Assembly: GCA_945883285.1 (NCBI GenBank)
Contig: CAMCXH010000007.1
Span: 1 to 40,094 of the forward strand
DNA: 40,094 nt
Origin: Bordetella parapertussis
GTDB lineage: Bacteria > Pseudomonadota > Gammaproteobacteria > Burkholderiales > Burkholderiaceae_E
Reading direction: 5' to 3'
Shown: one piece after another, positions 7,608 through 15,820 of the stretch
Position numbering within the stretch: position 1 is the stretch's first letter
How the letters are laid out: each line of letters opens with the position of its first letter
Notes under the pieces: model-generated
Database searches by the model: none
What the model was told of the DNA's origin: nothing
What the model saw: only the letters and a program-made list of their open reading frames with translations
Program-made: the position numbers and the translations under genes

Positions 7608-10319
7608 TCAGGCAGCGGTCATCAGCTCGCGCAGCACATACGGCAGGATGCCGCCGTGGCGGAAGTAATCGACCTCGATCGGGGTGTCGATCCGCGACAG
7701 CAGGGTCACCTTGCGGGTGCTGCCGTCGCGCGCGGTGATCGTCATGGTGATGTCCTGCTGCGGTTTCATCTCGGCGGGGAAGGCAATATCGAAAGATTCG
7801 TCGCCCTTGATGCCCAGCGATGTCCATGAATCCTTGCCTTTGAACTGCAGCGGCAGCACGCCCATGCCGACCAGATTCGAGCGATGGATCCGCTCGAAGC
7901 TGCGCGCCACCACCGCCCGCACGCCCAGCAGCTGGGTACCCTTGGCCGCCCAGTCACGCGACGAACCGGTGCCGTACTCTTCGCCGCCAAAGACCACCGT
8001 AGGAACGCCTTCGCGGATGTACTTCATCGCGGCGTCGTAGATATACATCTGTTCGCCGGTCGGCTGATGGATCGTCAGGCCGCCTTCCTCGCGCGAGCCG
8101 TCGGCCTTGGCCGGCAGCATCAGATTTTTGATGCGAACGTTCGCGAAAGTGCCGCGCATCATCACTTCGTGATTGCCGCGTCGTGCGCCGTAAGAGTTGA
8201 AATCAGCCTTGAGCACGCCATTGGCCAGCAGGTACTGGCCTGCGGGCGAGGTGTCCTTGATCGAACCGGCCGGTGAGATGTGATCGGTGGTGATCGAATC
8301 GCCGAACAGACCCAGCGCCCGCGCACCCTTGATCGAGCCGGATTCCGAGGGTGTCATCGAGAAGTTGTCGAAGAAGGGCGGATTGGCGATATAGGTCGAT
8401 TTCGGCCAGTCGTAGACTTGCCCGGTCGCGGCCGGCACCGCATTCCACAGCGGGTGATCCTTGGTCATATCGCTGTAGAGCCTGCGGAAGGTCTTGGCGT
8501 TCATCGCGTACTTCATCAGCTTGTGCACCTCGTCGGAGGTGGGCCACACATCGCCGAGATAGACATCGCGACCTTTCTTGTCCTTACCCAGCGGCTCGGT
8601 CATCAGGTCGACCTTCATGCTGCCGGCGATGGCATAAGCGACCACCAGTGGCGGCGAGGCGAGGAAGTTGGCCCGCAGATTCGGATGAATGCGCGCTTCA
8701 AAGTTGCGGTTGCCCGACAGCACCGCCGCGCAGACCATGTCATTGGAGGTGATCGCTTCGTTGATGTCGGGTGTCAGGTCGCCGGCATTGCCGATACAGG
8801 TCGTGCAGCCATAAGCCGCCACTGAAAAGCCGAGTTTTGACAGCGGCGAGAGCAGGCCGGCCTTCTCGAGGTATTCGGTGACCACCCGCGATCCCGGAGC
8901 CAGCGAAGTCTTGATATGCGGCGAAACCGTCAGGCCGCGGGCCACCGCCTTCTTGGCCAGCAGGCCGGCTGCCAGCAGTACGCCAGGGTTGGAGGTATTG
9001 GTGCAGGAGGTAATGGCAGCGATCAGCACATCGCCGTTGCTGATGCTGTTGCCTGCGGTCGTGACGTAGTCGGTGTCGAGTTCGGCGGCCGTCTTGTTGA
9101 AGCCGTCAGCGGCGGTCGACCTTGAGAACAGGTCGGCGAAGGTCGACTTCACATTGCCGATTTCGATCCGGTCTTGCGGCCGCTTGGGGCCGGCCAGCGA
9201 GGGCGCAATGGTGGCGAGATCGAGTTCGACGACCTTCGAATAGTCGATGCTGCCGTCCTTGGGCACGCCGAAAAGACCTTGCGCCTTGAAGTAGGCTTCG
9301 AAGGCATCGATCTCGGCTTTGGTACGGCCCGAACCTTCGAAATACTCGATGGTTTTGCCATCGACCGGGAAAAACCCCATGGTCGCGCCGTATTCCGGCG
9401 CCATGTTGGCAATGGTTGCGCGATCGGGCAATGCCAGGCTCGCCGTGCCCTGGCCGAAGAATTCGACGAATTTGCCGACGACTTTTTCAGCTCGCAGCAT
9501 CTCGGTGACCCTCAGCACCAGGTCGGTAGCGGTCACGCCTTCACGCAGTTTGCCCTTCAGATGCACGCCAACCACATCCGGGGTCAGGAAATAGACCGGC
9601 TGGCCGAGCATGCCGGCCTCTGCCTCGATGCCGCCCACGCCCCAGCCGACCACGCCGATCCCGTTGATCATGGTGGTGTGACTGTCGGTGCCGACCAGGG
9701 TGTCCGGAAAATAAACTTCTTTTTTGTCATCGCGCCGCATGTGCACGCCGCGGGCGAGGTATTCGAGGTTGACCTGATGAACGATGCCGATGCCGGGCGG
9801 GACGACCTTGAAAGTGTCGAAGGCCTGCATGCCCCACTTCATGAACTGATAGCGTTCCTTGTTGCGCGAGAACTCGAGCTTCATGTTCAGATCGAGCGCA
9901 TCGGGTGTACCGAAGTGGTCGATCATCACCGAGTGGTCAACCACCAGATCGACCGGCACCAGCGGCTCGATCCGCTTGGGGTCCTTGCCCATCTGATGTG
10001 CCACCCCGCGCATGGCCGCCAGGTCGGCCAGCAGCGGCACGCCGGTGAAATCCTGAAGCACCACGCGGGCGACGATGAAGGGGATTTCATCGACCCGATT
10101 GGCGCTCGGCTTCCAGTTGGCGAGTTGCTCGACATGCTGTTCGGTCACCTTCTTGCCGTCGACATTGCGCAGCACCGCCTCCAGCACGATACGGATCGAC
10201 ACCGGCAGGCGCTTGACGTTCGGGAATGTCTTGGCGAGCGCGGGCAGCGAATAGAACTGGCCGCTGCGGCCGCCACCCGGTTTGAAGTCCTTGAGGGTCT
10301 TGAATGCGTTATGTGCCAT
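7608..10319 (-). CDS. acnA: Aconitate hydratase A
   Basis: A 903-residue protein of the AcnA/IRP1 branch, the usual length for the family. It isomerises citrate to isocitrate through cis-aconitate in the TCA cycle. The three [4Fe-4S] ligand cysteines are in SCTNTSNPG and [12 protein letters not shown]. Other landmarks are [35 protein letters not shown], and the swivelling C-terminal domain with [16 protein letters not shown] 10319 is preceded by a weak GGCA/AGG ribosome site. It is the last gene of the mdh-prpB-prpC-secreted protein-acnA series. AcnA enzymes can also hydrate 2-methyl-cis-aconitate, so this copy may serve the methylcitrate cycle as well; that is inference. Confidence 0.97.
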   Translation of the reverse strand: MAHNAFKTLKDFKPGGGRSGQFYSLPALAKTFPNVKRLPVSIRIVLEAVLRNVDGKKVTEQHVEQLANWKPSANRVDEIPFIVARVVLQDFTGVPLLADLAAMRGVAHQMGKDPKRIEPLVPVDLVVDHSVMIDHFGTPDALDLNMKLEFSRNKERYQFMKWGMQAFDTFKVVPPGIGIVHQVNLEYLARGVHMRRDDKKEVYFPDTLVGTDSHTTMINGIGVVGWGVGGIEAEAGMLGQPVYFLTPDVVGVHLKGKLREGVTATDLVLRVTEMLRAEKVVGKFVEFFGQGTASLALPDRATIANMAPEYGATMGFFPVDGKTIEYFEGSGRTKAEIDAFEAYFKAQGLFGVPKDGSIDYSKVVELDLATIAPSLAGPKRPQDRIEIGNVKSTFADLFSRSTAADGFNKTAAELDTDYVTTAGNSISNGDVLIAAITSCTNTSNPGVLLAAGLLAKKAVARGLTVSPHIKTSLAPGSRVVTEYLEKAGLLSPLSKLGFSVAAYGCTTCIGNAGDLTPDINEAITSNDMVCAAVLSGNRNFEARIHPNLRANFLASPPLVVAYAIAGSMKVDLMTEPLGKDKKGRDVYLGDVWPTSDEVHKLMKYAMNAKTFRRLYSDMTKDHPLWNAVPAATGQVYDWPKSTYIANPPFFDNFSMTPSESGSIKGARALGLFGDSITTDHISPAGSIKDTSPAGQYLLANGVLKADFNSYGARRGNHEVMMRGTFANVRIKNLMLPAKADGSREEGGLTIHQPTGEQMYIYDAAMKYIREGVPTVVFGGEEYGTGSSRDWAAKGTQLLGVRAVVARSFERIHRSNLVGMGVLPLQFKGKDSWTSLGIKGDESFDIAFPAEMKPQQDITMTITARDGSTRKVTLLSRIDTPIEVDYFRHGGILPYVLRELMTAA

Positions 10320-10389
10320 GTCATGCCTGCTTTCGTGGAGGTGATGGTGAGTAAGGCATCAATCGCTTGTGACGATCGCGGGTCGGGGC

Positions 10390-10911
10390 TTACTTGCTAG
10401 ATGCGGCCTTGTCTGCTTTCTCGGTCGCCAACTGATTGTCATGCTGGCAGGAGTCGACGATCCGCTGTCCGCTCTTGACGTTGAGCAGCATTGACTTGTA
10501 GGGGATCTGAACCAGCAGCACATTCTGGTCGACATCTTCGAGGCGCACTGCGCCTGTCGCGGAGGCGACCGGCTTCATCACCCAGATGTCTTTCTTGTGG
10601 CGGACATCGACATAGCCAGGCGCCCGCTGATCTTTCTCGACGAAAATCTCGATTTTTTCGTCGCAGACATATCTGCCGTAATGGACGAGCTCAGCGGCTG
10701 CAAGCTGCTGCTCGTCGGCAGTCGGAAGCGCGGCGCGCTGAGCTGCGGTGGTCGGCGGTGGCACTGCGCGTTTGGCGACCGGCTTTTTGACCGCGGGTTT
10801 TGCCGGCTGGGCGGTCTGGGCGGTCTGTGCGACAGCGGGTGTCATCAGCGTCTGAGCGACGAGCACCACCGAGACAGCGGCGAGGCGAACAGCAGTGATC
10901 GGGGATGTCAT
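10390..10911 (-). CDS. Small secreted protein of unknown function, possibly MliC-like
   Basis: A 173-residue product. ATG 10911 overlaps the prpC stop (ATGA) and has a GGAG ribosome site 8 bases upstream, inside the prpC end, so it is translationally coupled. An N-terminal signal peptide (about residues 1-28, ending PAVA/Q) is followed by a low-complexity linker rich in Ala, Pro, Lys and Gln. The folded part starts at [14 protein letters not shown] and contains [14 protein letters not shown] and a late cysteine in IVDSCQ. The spacing of YxC, a SAxGA motif and a final cysteine resembles membrane-bound lysozyme inhibitors (MliC), but the WxxKG motif is missing, so this is only a suggestion. Its position between prpC and acnA is unexplained. 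Confidence 0.75.
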   Translation of the reverse strand: MTSPITAVRLAAVSVVLVAQTLMTPAVAQTAQTAQPAKPAVKKPVAKRAVPPPTTAAQRAALPTADEQQLAAAELVHYGRYVCDEKIEIFVEKDQRAPGYVDVRHKKDIWVMKPVASATGAVRLEDVDQNVLLVQIPYKSMLLNVKSGQRIVDSCQHDNQLATEKADKAASSK

Positions 10912-12065
10912 GAACGTTTCTCCAGGGGAACGAAGGACAGGTTTTCGGGACCGACATAATTGGCGCTCGGGCGGATGATCTTGTTGTCGACACGCTGTTC
11001 GAGCACATGCGCTGCCCATCCCGAGGTACGGGAAATCACAAAGAGCGGGGTGAACATTTCGGTCGGAACACCCATCATGTGATACGACACCGCACTGAAC
11101 CAGTCGAGGTTCGGAAACATCTTCTTCGCGTCCCACATGACGCTCTCGAGGCGCTCGGCAATATCGAACATGCGCAGATCGCCGGCGTCGGCCGACAGGC
11201 GCCGCGCGACTTCCTTGATGACCTTGTTGCGGGGGTCCGAGATGGTGTAGACCGGATGCCCGAAGCCGATCACGACTTCCTTGGCTTCAACCCGCCGGCG
11301 GATATCGGCTTCTGCTTCGTCCGGCGTCAGGTAGCGCTTCTGGATCTCGAAGGAGACTTCGTTGGCACCGCCGTGCTTCGGGCCGCGCAGCGCACCGATG
11401 CCACCGGTGATCGCCGAATACATGTCGGCGCCGGTGCCTGCCACGACGCGGGCAGCGAAGGTCGATGCGTTGAACTCGTGTTCGGCATAGAGGATGAGCG
11501 AGGTGTGCATCGCACGAACCCACAGCGCCGAGGGCGGCCTGCCATGCAGCAGGTGCAGGATATGGCCGGCGATCGAATCGTCGTCGGTTTCGGTCTCGAT
11601 CCGGCGCCCGTTGTGGCTGAAGTGATACCAGTACATCAGCATCGAGCCAAGGCTGGCCATCAGGCGATCGGCGATGTCGCGCGCACCCGCGCCGTTGTGA
11701 TCGTCCTTTTCGGGCAACTGGCAACCGAGCGCCGACACGCCGGTGCGCATGACATCCATCGGGTGGCTCGAGGCTGGCAGGCATTCAAGAATTGCCTTGA
11801 CCGCTGCCGGCAGTCCGCGCAATGCCCTGAGCTTGGCCTTGTAGGCCTGCAGACCGGCTGCATTCGGAAGCGTGCCATGGACCAGCAGATAGGCAATCTC
11901 TTCAAACTCAGCCTGCTCGGCGAAATCGAGGATGTCATAGCCGCGGTAATGCAGATCGTTACCGGTGCGGCCTACGGTGCACAGGGCGGTATTGCCTGCG
12001 GTCACGCCCGACAGGGCGACCGACTTCTTGGGCTTGAAGCCGACTGTTTCAGGGGTGCTGCTCAT
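10908..12065 (-). CDS. prpC: 2-methylcitrate synthase
   Basis: A 385-residue short-form citrate synthase. It condenses propionyl-CoA (and less well acetyl-CoA) with oxaloacetate in the methylcitrate cycle. ATG 12065 is chosen because AGGAG lies about 9 bases upstream; an in-frame start at 12101 would only add unlikely residues. Catalytic regions are visible: [13 protein letters not shown] (His), [17 protein letters not shown] (His), and [16 protein letters not shown] with the catalytic aspartate. The sequence differs clearly from the longer GltA at 18793-20100 and lacks its N-terminal beta domain, which fits PrpC. It lies 95 bases downstream of prpB. Confidence 0.93.
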   Translation of the reverse strand: MSSTPETVGFKPKKSVALSGVTAGNTALCTVGRTGNDLHYRGYDILDFAEQAEFEEIAYLLVHGTLPNAAGLQAYKAKLRALRGLPAAVKAILECLPASSHPMDVMRTGVSALGCQLPEKDDHNGAGARDIADRLMASLGSMLMYWYHFSHNGRRIETETDDDSIAGHILHLLHGRPPSALWVRAMHTSLILYAEHEFNASTFAARVVAGTGADMYSAITGGIGALRGPKHGGANEVSFEIQKRYLTPDEAEADIRRRVEAKEVVIGFGHPVYTISDPRNKVIKEVARRLSADAGDLRMFDIAERLESVMWDAKKMFPNLDWFSAVSYHMMGVPTEMFTPLFVISRTSGWAAHVLEQRVDNKIIRPSANYVGPENLSFVPLEKRS

Positions 12066-12160
12066 GTCGTCGATTCTCCTGTCGTATGACTGTCGCTGCA
12101 CCGTCTGTGTCGGTGCAGTCTGACCGATGCTGAAACTTTTCTGATCGGTTCCTGATTGCC

Positions 12161-13036
12161 TTATTTCTTCGCGGCAAACAGATGATCGAGTTTGCGCTCG
12201 AAATCCCAGTAGCCGATGGTGTCGTAGAGCTCCTGTCGGGTCTGCATGGTCGCCACGACAGCCGCCTGGGTGCCATCGGCGCGGATGGCCCGGTAGACGT
12301 TTTCGGCCGCCTTGTTGGCAGCACGGAATGCCGACAGAGGATAGAGCGCGATGGCCACGCCGGCGCCCGCCAACTGCTCAAGCGTAAAGAGCGGCGTCTG
12401 ACCGAATTCGGTGATGTTGGCCAGGATCGGCACGCCGACCGCCTTGGAGAATTTTTCGAACATCGACAGTTCGGTCAATGCCTCGGGAAAGATGCCATCA
12501 GCGCCGGCTTCAACGCAGGCAATCGCGCGCTCCACGGCGCGATCAAAACCCTCGACCGCCAGCGAATCGGTTCGCGCCATGATGAAAAACGACGAATCGG
12601 TCCTGCCATCGACGGCCGCCTTGATCCGGTCGACCATTTCGTCCTGGCCGACGATCTCCTTGCCGGGACGATGCCCGCAGCGCTTGGCGCCGACCTGGTC
12701 TTCAATGTGCATCGCGCCGGCGCCCGCCTTGATGAGCGAGCGCACCGTGCGAGCCACATTGAATGCCGAGGCGCCAAAGCCGGTATCGACATCGACCAGC
12801 AAGGGCAGGTCGCAGACGTCGGTGATGCGGCGCACGTCGACCAGGACGTCTTCGAGACCCGAGATGCCCAGATCGGGCAAGCCAAGTGACCCGGCAGCCA
12901 CACCGCCGCCCGAAAGATAGAGCGCCCGGTAGCCGGCATGCCTGGCGAGCAAGGCATGGTTGGCATTGATGGCACCCGGTATCTGGAGCGGGCGCTCGTC
13001 AAGGAGTGCCTGTCTGAACAATTGGCCGGGAGTCAT
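12161..13036 (-). CDS. prpB: 2-methylisocitrate lyase
   Basis: A 291-residue member of the isocitrate lyase/PEP mutase superfamily. It splits 2-methylisocitrate into pyruvate and succinate, the last step of the methylcitrate cycle. The signature [10 protein letters not shown] carries the catalytic cysteine, and DVDTGFG and [12 protein letters not shown] supply Mg-binding residues. ATG 13036 has GAGG about 9 bases upstream. It lies between mdh and prpC on the same strand, giving a succinate-releasing enzyme among TCA genes. No prpD, acnD, prpF or prpR is visible in the window. Confidence 0.95.
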   Translation of the reverse strand: MTPGQLFRQALLDERPLQIPGAINANHALLARHAGYRALYLSGGGVAAGSLGLPDLGISGLEDVLVDVRRITDVCDLPLLVDVDTGFGASAFNVARTVRSLIKAGAGAMHIEDQVGAKRCGHRPGKEIVGQDEMVDRIKAAVDGRTDSSFFIMARTDSLAVEGFDRAVERAIACVEAGADGIFPEALTELSMFEKFSKAVGVPILANITEFGQTPLFTLEQLAGAGVAIALYPLSAFRAANKAAENVYRAIRADGTQAAVVATMQTRQELYDTIGYWDFERKLDHLFAAKK

Positions 13037-13092
13037 CGCTGCTGCCTCAAAGGGTTGAAATCATTGCTTGATTGGCCTGCTAGGGCCGCGGA

Positions 13093-14082
13093 TCAGGGCA
13101 GCAGGTGCTGCACACCGTCGCGCTCTTCCAGCAGTTCCTTGAGCGTGAAGTCCATTTTTTCGCGGCTGAAGGCATCGATCTCAAGGCCCTGGATCATCTG
13201 GTACTCACCATTGGCGCAAGTCACCGGAAAGCCATACATGATGCCGGCGGGGATACCGTAGGAGCCGTCCGACGCAATGCCCATGGTGGTCCATTTTCCG
13301 GCAGTGCCAAGCGCCCAGTCGCGCATATGGTCGATCGCAGCGTTGGCGGCCGATGCTGCCGAGGACAGGCCCCGTGCTTCGATGATGGCGGCGCCCCGCT
13401 TGCCGACCGTCGGCAGAAAGACATCGCGGTTCCAGACTTCGTCATTGATCATCGTCTTGACCGACTCGCCGCCGATGGTGGCAAACCGGTAGTCGGCATA
13501 CATGGTCGGGGAGTGGTTGCCCCAGACGCAGAGTTTTTCGATGCTGGCCACCGGCTTGCCGGTGCGGGCCGCAATCTGCGACAGCGCGCGGTTATGGTCC
13601 AGTCGCAGCATGGCGGTGAAGTTTCGGGCGGGCAGGCTCGGCGCCGATTTCATCGCGATATAGGCGTTGGTGTTGGCCGGGTTTCCGACCACCAGCACGC
13701 GGATGTCACGGCTTGCGACTGCGTCGAGTGCCTTGCCCTGGGCGGTGAAGATCTGGGCGTTGGCAGCGAGCAGGTCCTTGCGCTCCATGCCCGGGCCGCG
13801 CGGACGTGCGCCGACCAGCAGCGCATAGTCGGCGTCCTTGAAGGCGGTCATCGGGTCGCCGTGCGCGGTCATGCCCGCCAGCAGCGGAAAGGCGCAGTCT
13901 TCAAGCTCCATCATCACGCCCTTGAGCGCTTTCTGGGCCTTTTCGTCAGGGATTTCGAGCAGTTGCAGGATGACCGGCTGGTCGCGACCGAGCATGTCGC
14001 CATTGGCAATCCGGAACAGCAGGGAGTAACCGATCTGGCCGGCGGCCCCGGTGATGGCGACGCGTTTGGCAGGCTTGGTCAT
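13093..14082 (-). CDS. mdh: Malate dehydrogenase (NAD-dependent)
   Basis: A 329-residue cytosolic-type malate dehydrogenase oxidising malate to oxaloacetate. Signatures are the NAD-binding [15 protein letters not shown], the substrate-binding [16 protein letters not shown] (arginine pair), [23 protein letters not shown] and the catalytic histidine in [15 protein letters not shown] 14082 has AAGGA 7 bases upstream. It is the first gene of the minus-strand TCA/methylcitrate cluster and is transcribed away from gntR-sdh. A well-formed sigma-70-type promoter lies upstream. Confidence 0.97.
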   Translation of the reverse strand: MTKPAKRVAITGAAGQIGYSLLFRIANGDMLGRDQPVILQLLEIPDEKAQKALKGVMMELEDCAFPLLAGMTAHGDPMTAFKDADYALLVGARPRGPGMERKDLLAANAQIFTAQGKALDAVASRDIRVLVVGNPANTNAYIAMKSAPSLPARNFTAMLRLDHNRALSQIAARTGKPVASIEKLCVWGNHSPTMYADYRFATIGGESVKTMINDEVWNRDVFLPTVGKRGAAIIEARGLSSAASAANAAIDHMRDWALGTAGKWTTMGIASDGSYGIPAGIMYGFPVTCANGEYQMIQGLEIDAFSREKMDFTLKELLEERDGVQHLLP

Positions 14083-14117
14083 GTGGTTTCCTTGATGGTT
14101 TGACGAATGCGAGCTGG

Positions 14118-14146
14118 AGTTTAGAAGCCGCCCGCGTCATTGTCAA
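14118..14146 (-). promoter_or_regulatory. Predicted sigma-70 promoter of mdh
   Basis: On the minus strand, a perfect -35 TTGACA (14146-14141) is followed by a 17-base spacer and -10 TAAACT (14123-14118). The -10 is 35 bases upstream of the mdh ATG. It is back to back with a gntR promoter candidate that reuses the same TTGACA/TTGTCA sequence on the other strand. Confidence 0.6.
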
Positions 14147-14169
14147 ACCAGATCTATAACTTATATAAG
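14140..14169 (+). promoter_or_regulatory. Predicted promoter of gntR-sdh unit
   Basis: On the plus strand, TTGTCA (14140-14145) and TATAAG (14164-14169) are separated by 18 bases. The -10 lies inside the palindrome at 14160-14169, so a repressor bound there would block this promoter. It is weaker than the mdh promoter by consensus. Confidence 0.4.
14160..14169. promoter_or_regulatory. Palindromic operator candidate in the mdh/gntR divergent region
   Basis: CTTATATAAG is a perfect 10-base palindrome within the AT-rich stretch AACTTATATAAGAC, which stands out in GC-rich surroundings. It overlaps the putative gntR -10 and lies 14 bases upstream of the mdh -35. TAACT and AGTTA halves flank it. 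Inverted AT-rich sites of this kind suit GntR-family dimers, so autoregulation and control of mdh are plausible but not shown. Confidence 0.4.
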
Positions 14170-14215
14170 ACATCAGTTACTAGACAAGCGTGGCGTGGCG
14201 TGGTGTGATGACACA

Positions 14216-14938
14216 ATGTCAACGGTAACTTTCAGCCCGCTCTACCGGCAGATTCGCGAACGGCTTGTGCACAGCCTGCATGAGGGCGAGTGGCGCCCGG
14301 GCGAACTGATCCCGAGCGAAGGCGAGCTCGCGCAGCGCTACGGCGTCAGCCAGGGGACGGTCAGAAAGGCCATCGATGCGCTGGCTGCCGACAATCTGCT
14401 GGTTCGCCGCCAGGGGCGCGGCACCTTCGTTGCCAGCCATCAGGAGCAACTCGCCCAGTTTCGCTTCCTGAGGCTGCGCCCCGATGAAGGTGACCCGCGG
14501 CAGCCTGCGAGCCGATTCATCGACTGTCGCAGGGTGCGGGCCCCGGTCGAGATCGCCAGAGCCTTGCAGTTGAAGCCGGGCGAAACGGTTGTCGTGATCC
14601 GCCGACTACTCGAATTTGATGGTGTTCCCACGGTGCTCGAAGAAATCTGGCTGCCGGGCGGACTTTTCAGAGGCTTGAGCGCCGAGCGGCTCAACGCCTA
14701 CACCGGTCCGCTCTATGGCCTTTTCGAGACCGAATTTGGCGTTCGCATGATTCGTGCGAGCGAGCGGGTCAAAGCGGTCGCCGCGGGCCCTGATGAAGCG
14801 CCTTTGCTGCGAGTCGATCCCGGCGAGCCACTGTTGCTGGTCGTGAGGGTCTCATCGACCTACGGTGATCGGCCGGTCGAAGTGCGTCACGGCTGGTACC
14901 TGACTCGCGAACATCACTACGCCAATGAGCTGAACTAG
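14216..14938 (+). CDS. GntR-family (HutC/UTRA type) transcriptional regulator
   Basis: The product is 240 residues from ATG 14216; a GTG at 14195 would add seven. Residues 5-72 form a GntR winged helix (PLYRQIRERLVHSL, GELIPSEGELAQRYGVSQGTVRKAID, GRGTFVA). The remainder is a UTRA ligand-binding domain (ALQLKPGETVVVIRRLLEFDGVPTVLEEIWLP). The gene lies between divergent mdh and the sdhCDAB operon, a position where Burkholderiales commonly carry a GntR gene. The context suggests control of TCA-cycle genes in response to a small carboxylate or related ligand; the ligand is unknown. No clear ribosome site precedes either start, and the predicted transcript start is only about 40 bases upstream. 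Confidence 0.9.
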   Translation: MSTVTFSPLYRQIRERLVHSLHEGEWRPGELIPSEGELAQRYGVSQGTVRKAIDALAADNLLVRRQGRGTFVASHQEQLAQFRFLRLRPDEGDPRQPASRFIDCRRVRAPVEIARALQLKPGETVVVIRRLLEFDGVPTVLEEIWLPGGLFRGLSAERLNAYTGPLYGLFETEFGVRMIRASERVKAVAAGPDEAPLLRVDPGEPLLLVVRVSSTYGDRPVEVRHGWYLTREHHYANELN

Positions 14939-15050
14939 AATTGGTGCGCCGCGAAATTTCAGTCAGAATGCAACCCGAAGAACGCGTCGGTCTGCAGGTC
15001 TGTGAGTCCGGCGCGTTGTCATCCACGTTTAAGTCTGATTCGAGGCATTC

Positions 15051-15467
15051 ATGACAGACCTCGCCGTCCGCAAGGCGCGACCCCAGTATCGCAACATTGG
15101 TGTTTCCCAGATCCTGTCCTACAGGCTCCCGATCGCAGGGATCGTCTCGATTCTTCATCGGATCAGTGGAGCGCTTCTCTTTCTCTTCGGTATTCCCTTC
15201 TTTCTCTACCTGCTTCAGCAAAGCCTCACCTCCGAGCTGAGCTTCATGAACTACAGCGCGATTGTCGGCAGTGTGCTGGGCAAGCTCGTGCTGCTGGTGC
15301 TGGGCTGGGCCTTCCTTCATCACGCTGTTGCCGGTATCCGTTACCTGCTGCTCGATCGGCATGTTGGCATCGAAAAGGCGTCCTCACATCGGTCTGCCCA
15401 GATCGCACTCGTGGTCTCGCTTCTGCTGACGCTGGTTTTTGCTCTCAAACTTTTTGGAGCGTTTTGA
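15051..15467 (+). CDS. sdhC: Succinate dehydrogenase cytochrome b556 subunit
   Basis: A 138-residue integral membrane anchor of complex II. It has three hydrophobic segments (about residues 38-58, 72-92 and 113-135). The conserved SILHRISGALL motif marks the quinone-binding region, and a HHAVAGIRYLLLD motif holds the haem-ligand histidine. ATG 15051 has GAGG 6 bases upstream. With SdhD it anchors SdhAB in the inner membrane and passes electrons to ubiquinone. The 112 bases between gntR and sdhC show no strong promoter, so the operon may be read from the gntR promoter or from a weak one here. Confidence 0.95.
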   Translation: MTDLAVRKARPQYRNIGVSQILSYRLPIAGIVSILHRISGALLFLFGIPFFLYLLQQSLTSELSFMNYSAIVGSVLGKLVLLVLGWAFLHHAVAGIRYLLLDRHVGIEKASSHRSAQIALVVSLLLTLVFALKLFGAF

Positions 15468-15468
15468 G

Positions 15469-15819
15469 ATGACGACAAATCGAATCGTCGTCGGCGCGCA
15501 TTACGGTCTGCGCGACTGGCTGGCCCAGCGGATCTCGGCAGTCGTGCTGCTGGTCTACACGCTGCTCCTGCTCGGCGCAGTGCTCTTCACCCCCGAGCTA
15601 AACTATTTCACCTGGGCCGGGCTTTTTGCCAACGTCTGGATGAAAGTGGCAACCCTGATGGCGGTCTTTGCGCTCATGTGGCATGCCTGGGTCGGTATTC
15701 GCGACATCTATATGGACTACATCAAGCCGACCGGCGTTCGCCTGTTTCTGCAGGTTCTGACGGTCGTGGCGCTGGCTGGTTACGCCTTCTGGGCGGTCAT
15801 CATTCTCTGGAGAAACTGA
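15469..15819 (+). CDS. sdhD: Succinate dehydrogenase hydrophobic membrane anchor subunit
   Basis: The product is 116 residues from ATG 15469, two bases after the sdhC stop, with GGAG about 10 bases upstream. An in-frame start at 15439 inside sdhC is less likely. Three membrane segments are seen (about 20-40, 55-75 and 92-112). The motif HAWVGIRDIYMDYIKP carries the histidine expected to ligate haem b together with SdhC. It is the second anchor of complex II. Confidence 0.94.
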   Translation: MTTNRIVVGAHYGLRDWLAQRISAVVLLVYTLLLLGAVLFTPELNYFTWAGLFANVWMKVATLMAVFALMWHAWVGIRDIYMDYIKPTGVRLFLQVLTVVALAGYAFWAVIILWRN

Positions 15820-15820
15820 G

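Noticed and set aside
9174-10400. 408-codon plus-strand open frame opposite acnA
   Set aside because: It mirrors acnA codons; residues show the Asp/His/Arg-rich bias of GC-rich antisense frames and no domain.
14939-15050. A separate promoter for sdhC
   Set aside because: Several weak hexamers such as TAGAAT at 14935 and TTGTCA near 15016 lack a properly spaced partner, so nothing could be supported.
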